20,608 nucleotides of DNA from Saccoglossus kowalevskii (Eukaryota; Hemichordata; Enteropneusta; Harrimaniidae). This document shows, piece by piece, positions 1 to 20,608 of the stretch. The position numbers were made by a program, and so were the translations under genes. Position 1 is the stretch's first letter. Each line of letters begins with the position of its first letter. The notes beneath the pieces were generated by a model. That model was not told the origin of the DNA. It searched no databases and saw only the letters and a program-made list of their open reading frames with translations. The DNA lies in contig NW_003132876.1 of NCBI RefSeq assembly GCF_000003605.2, forward strand, positions 36,598 through 57,205. Reading direction: 5' to 3'.

Positions 1-446
1 AATGTCTCACATATTGTTTATGAAACATATTTGTTGTTTGTGAACTAACTGTTAGCGTGTTGGATTTCACCCGTAATTACTGCCAAAAATGCAGTCATTC
101 GGTATAGAGTTTTTAAAGACACCTGTTGCGTACAGTTTGTCGCTATCCACTATTATCTTCATAATTCCTGTCATGGATGTGGATTTTTAGTAATTGTTAT
201 CATACCACTTAAGCAAGTTTCAATTATTGCACATATTGTATGGAGTAGGTTATGTTTGCATTGAATTGTTATTCATTTGCTTTGCTCAGTGAATTTGTTT
301 ATGTGATGTTCTATATAGTATATTGTCCACAATGCATGAATGTATTCACCTGTGTTGTAACCACGTTTACACACTTGTGGTGGTTTTTTGAAATGGCATT
401 TAATAATAGTAAACTGTTTAATCTCATATTCAAAGGAGCAACCAGC
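1..446 (+). other. 5' flank / presumed 5' UTR
   Basis: No other gene is seen here. The frame of exon 1 stays open upstream to an in-frame ATG at 252. I start the protein at 447 because that ATG has a purine (A) at -3 and gives a short N-terminus with an Asn-Thr-Thr sequon before the first helix, as in SURs. A start at 252 would add 65 residues with extra hydrophobic segments. No convincing TATA box or initiator could be assigned, and a noncoding first exon further upstream is possible. Confidence 0.4.

Positions 447-20608
<20,162 letters not shown>

Overview
The window is AT-rich DNA from an animal. It contains most of one multi-exon gene on the + strand. Introns are 150 bp to 2.7 kb long with ordinary GT-AG sites, and the protein is intermediate between vertebrate families, so an invertebrate is likely. 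A tunicate or another marine deuterostome would fit, but the species cannot be named from the sequence.

The gene encodes an ABC transporter of subfamily C that most resembles the sulfonylurea receptors (SUR; ABCC8/ABCC9), the regulatory subunits of ATP-sensitive potassium channels. Twenty-eight exons between 447 and 19810 join with matching phases into one open frame of 4326 nt (1442 codons). The order is: a five-helix TMD0 (exon 1), L0/lasso (exon 2), TMD1 (exons 3-9), a linker (exon 10), NBD1 (exons 11-16), TMD2 (exons 17-23) and NBD2 (exons 24-28). The frame is still open at the last exon seen. Compared with SURs of about 1550-1580 residues, roughly the last 65-70 residues, with the NBD2 switch histidine, should lie past the right edge.

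The region 1-446 is the presumed 5' flank or 5' UTR. The introns hold the rest of the structure: a family of short inverted-repeat elements (MITE-like; four copies recognised at about 2.2, 14.0, 15.2 and 17.5 kb), a separate element of about 500 bp with GTCCCCAC ends in intron 21, a decayed antisense LINE 3' part in intron 27, a perfect hairpin in intron 12, simple repeats and a short tandem duplication. The introns around the NBD2 exons (26-28) are the longest and carry the most mobile DNA. No second host gene, convincing tRNA gene, CRISPR array or bacterial feature was found.
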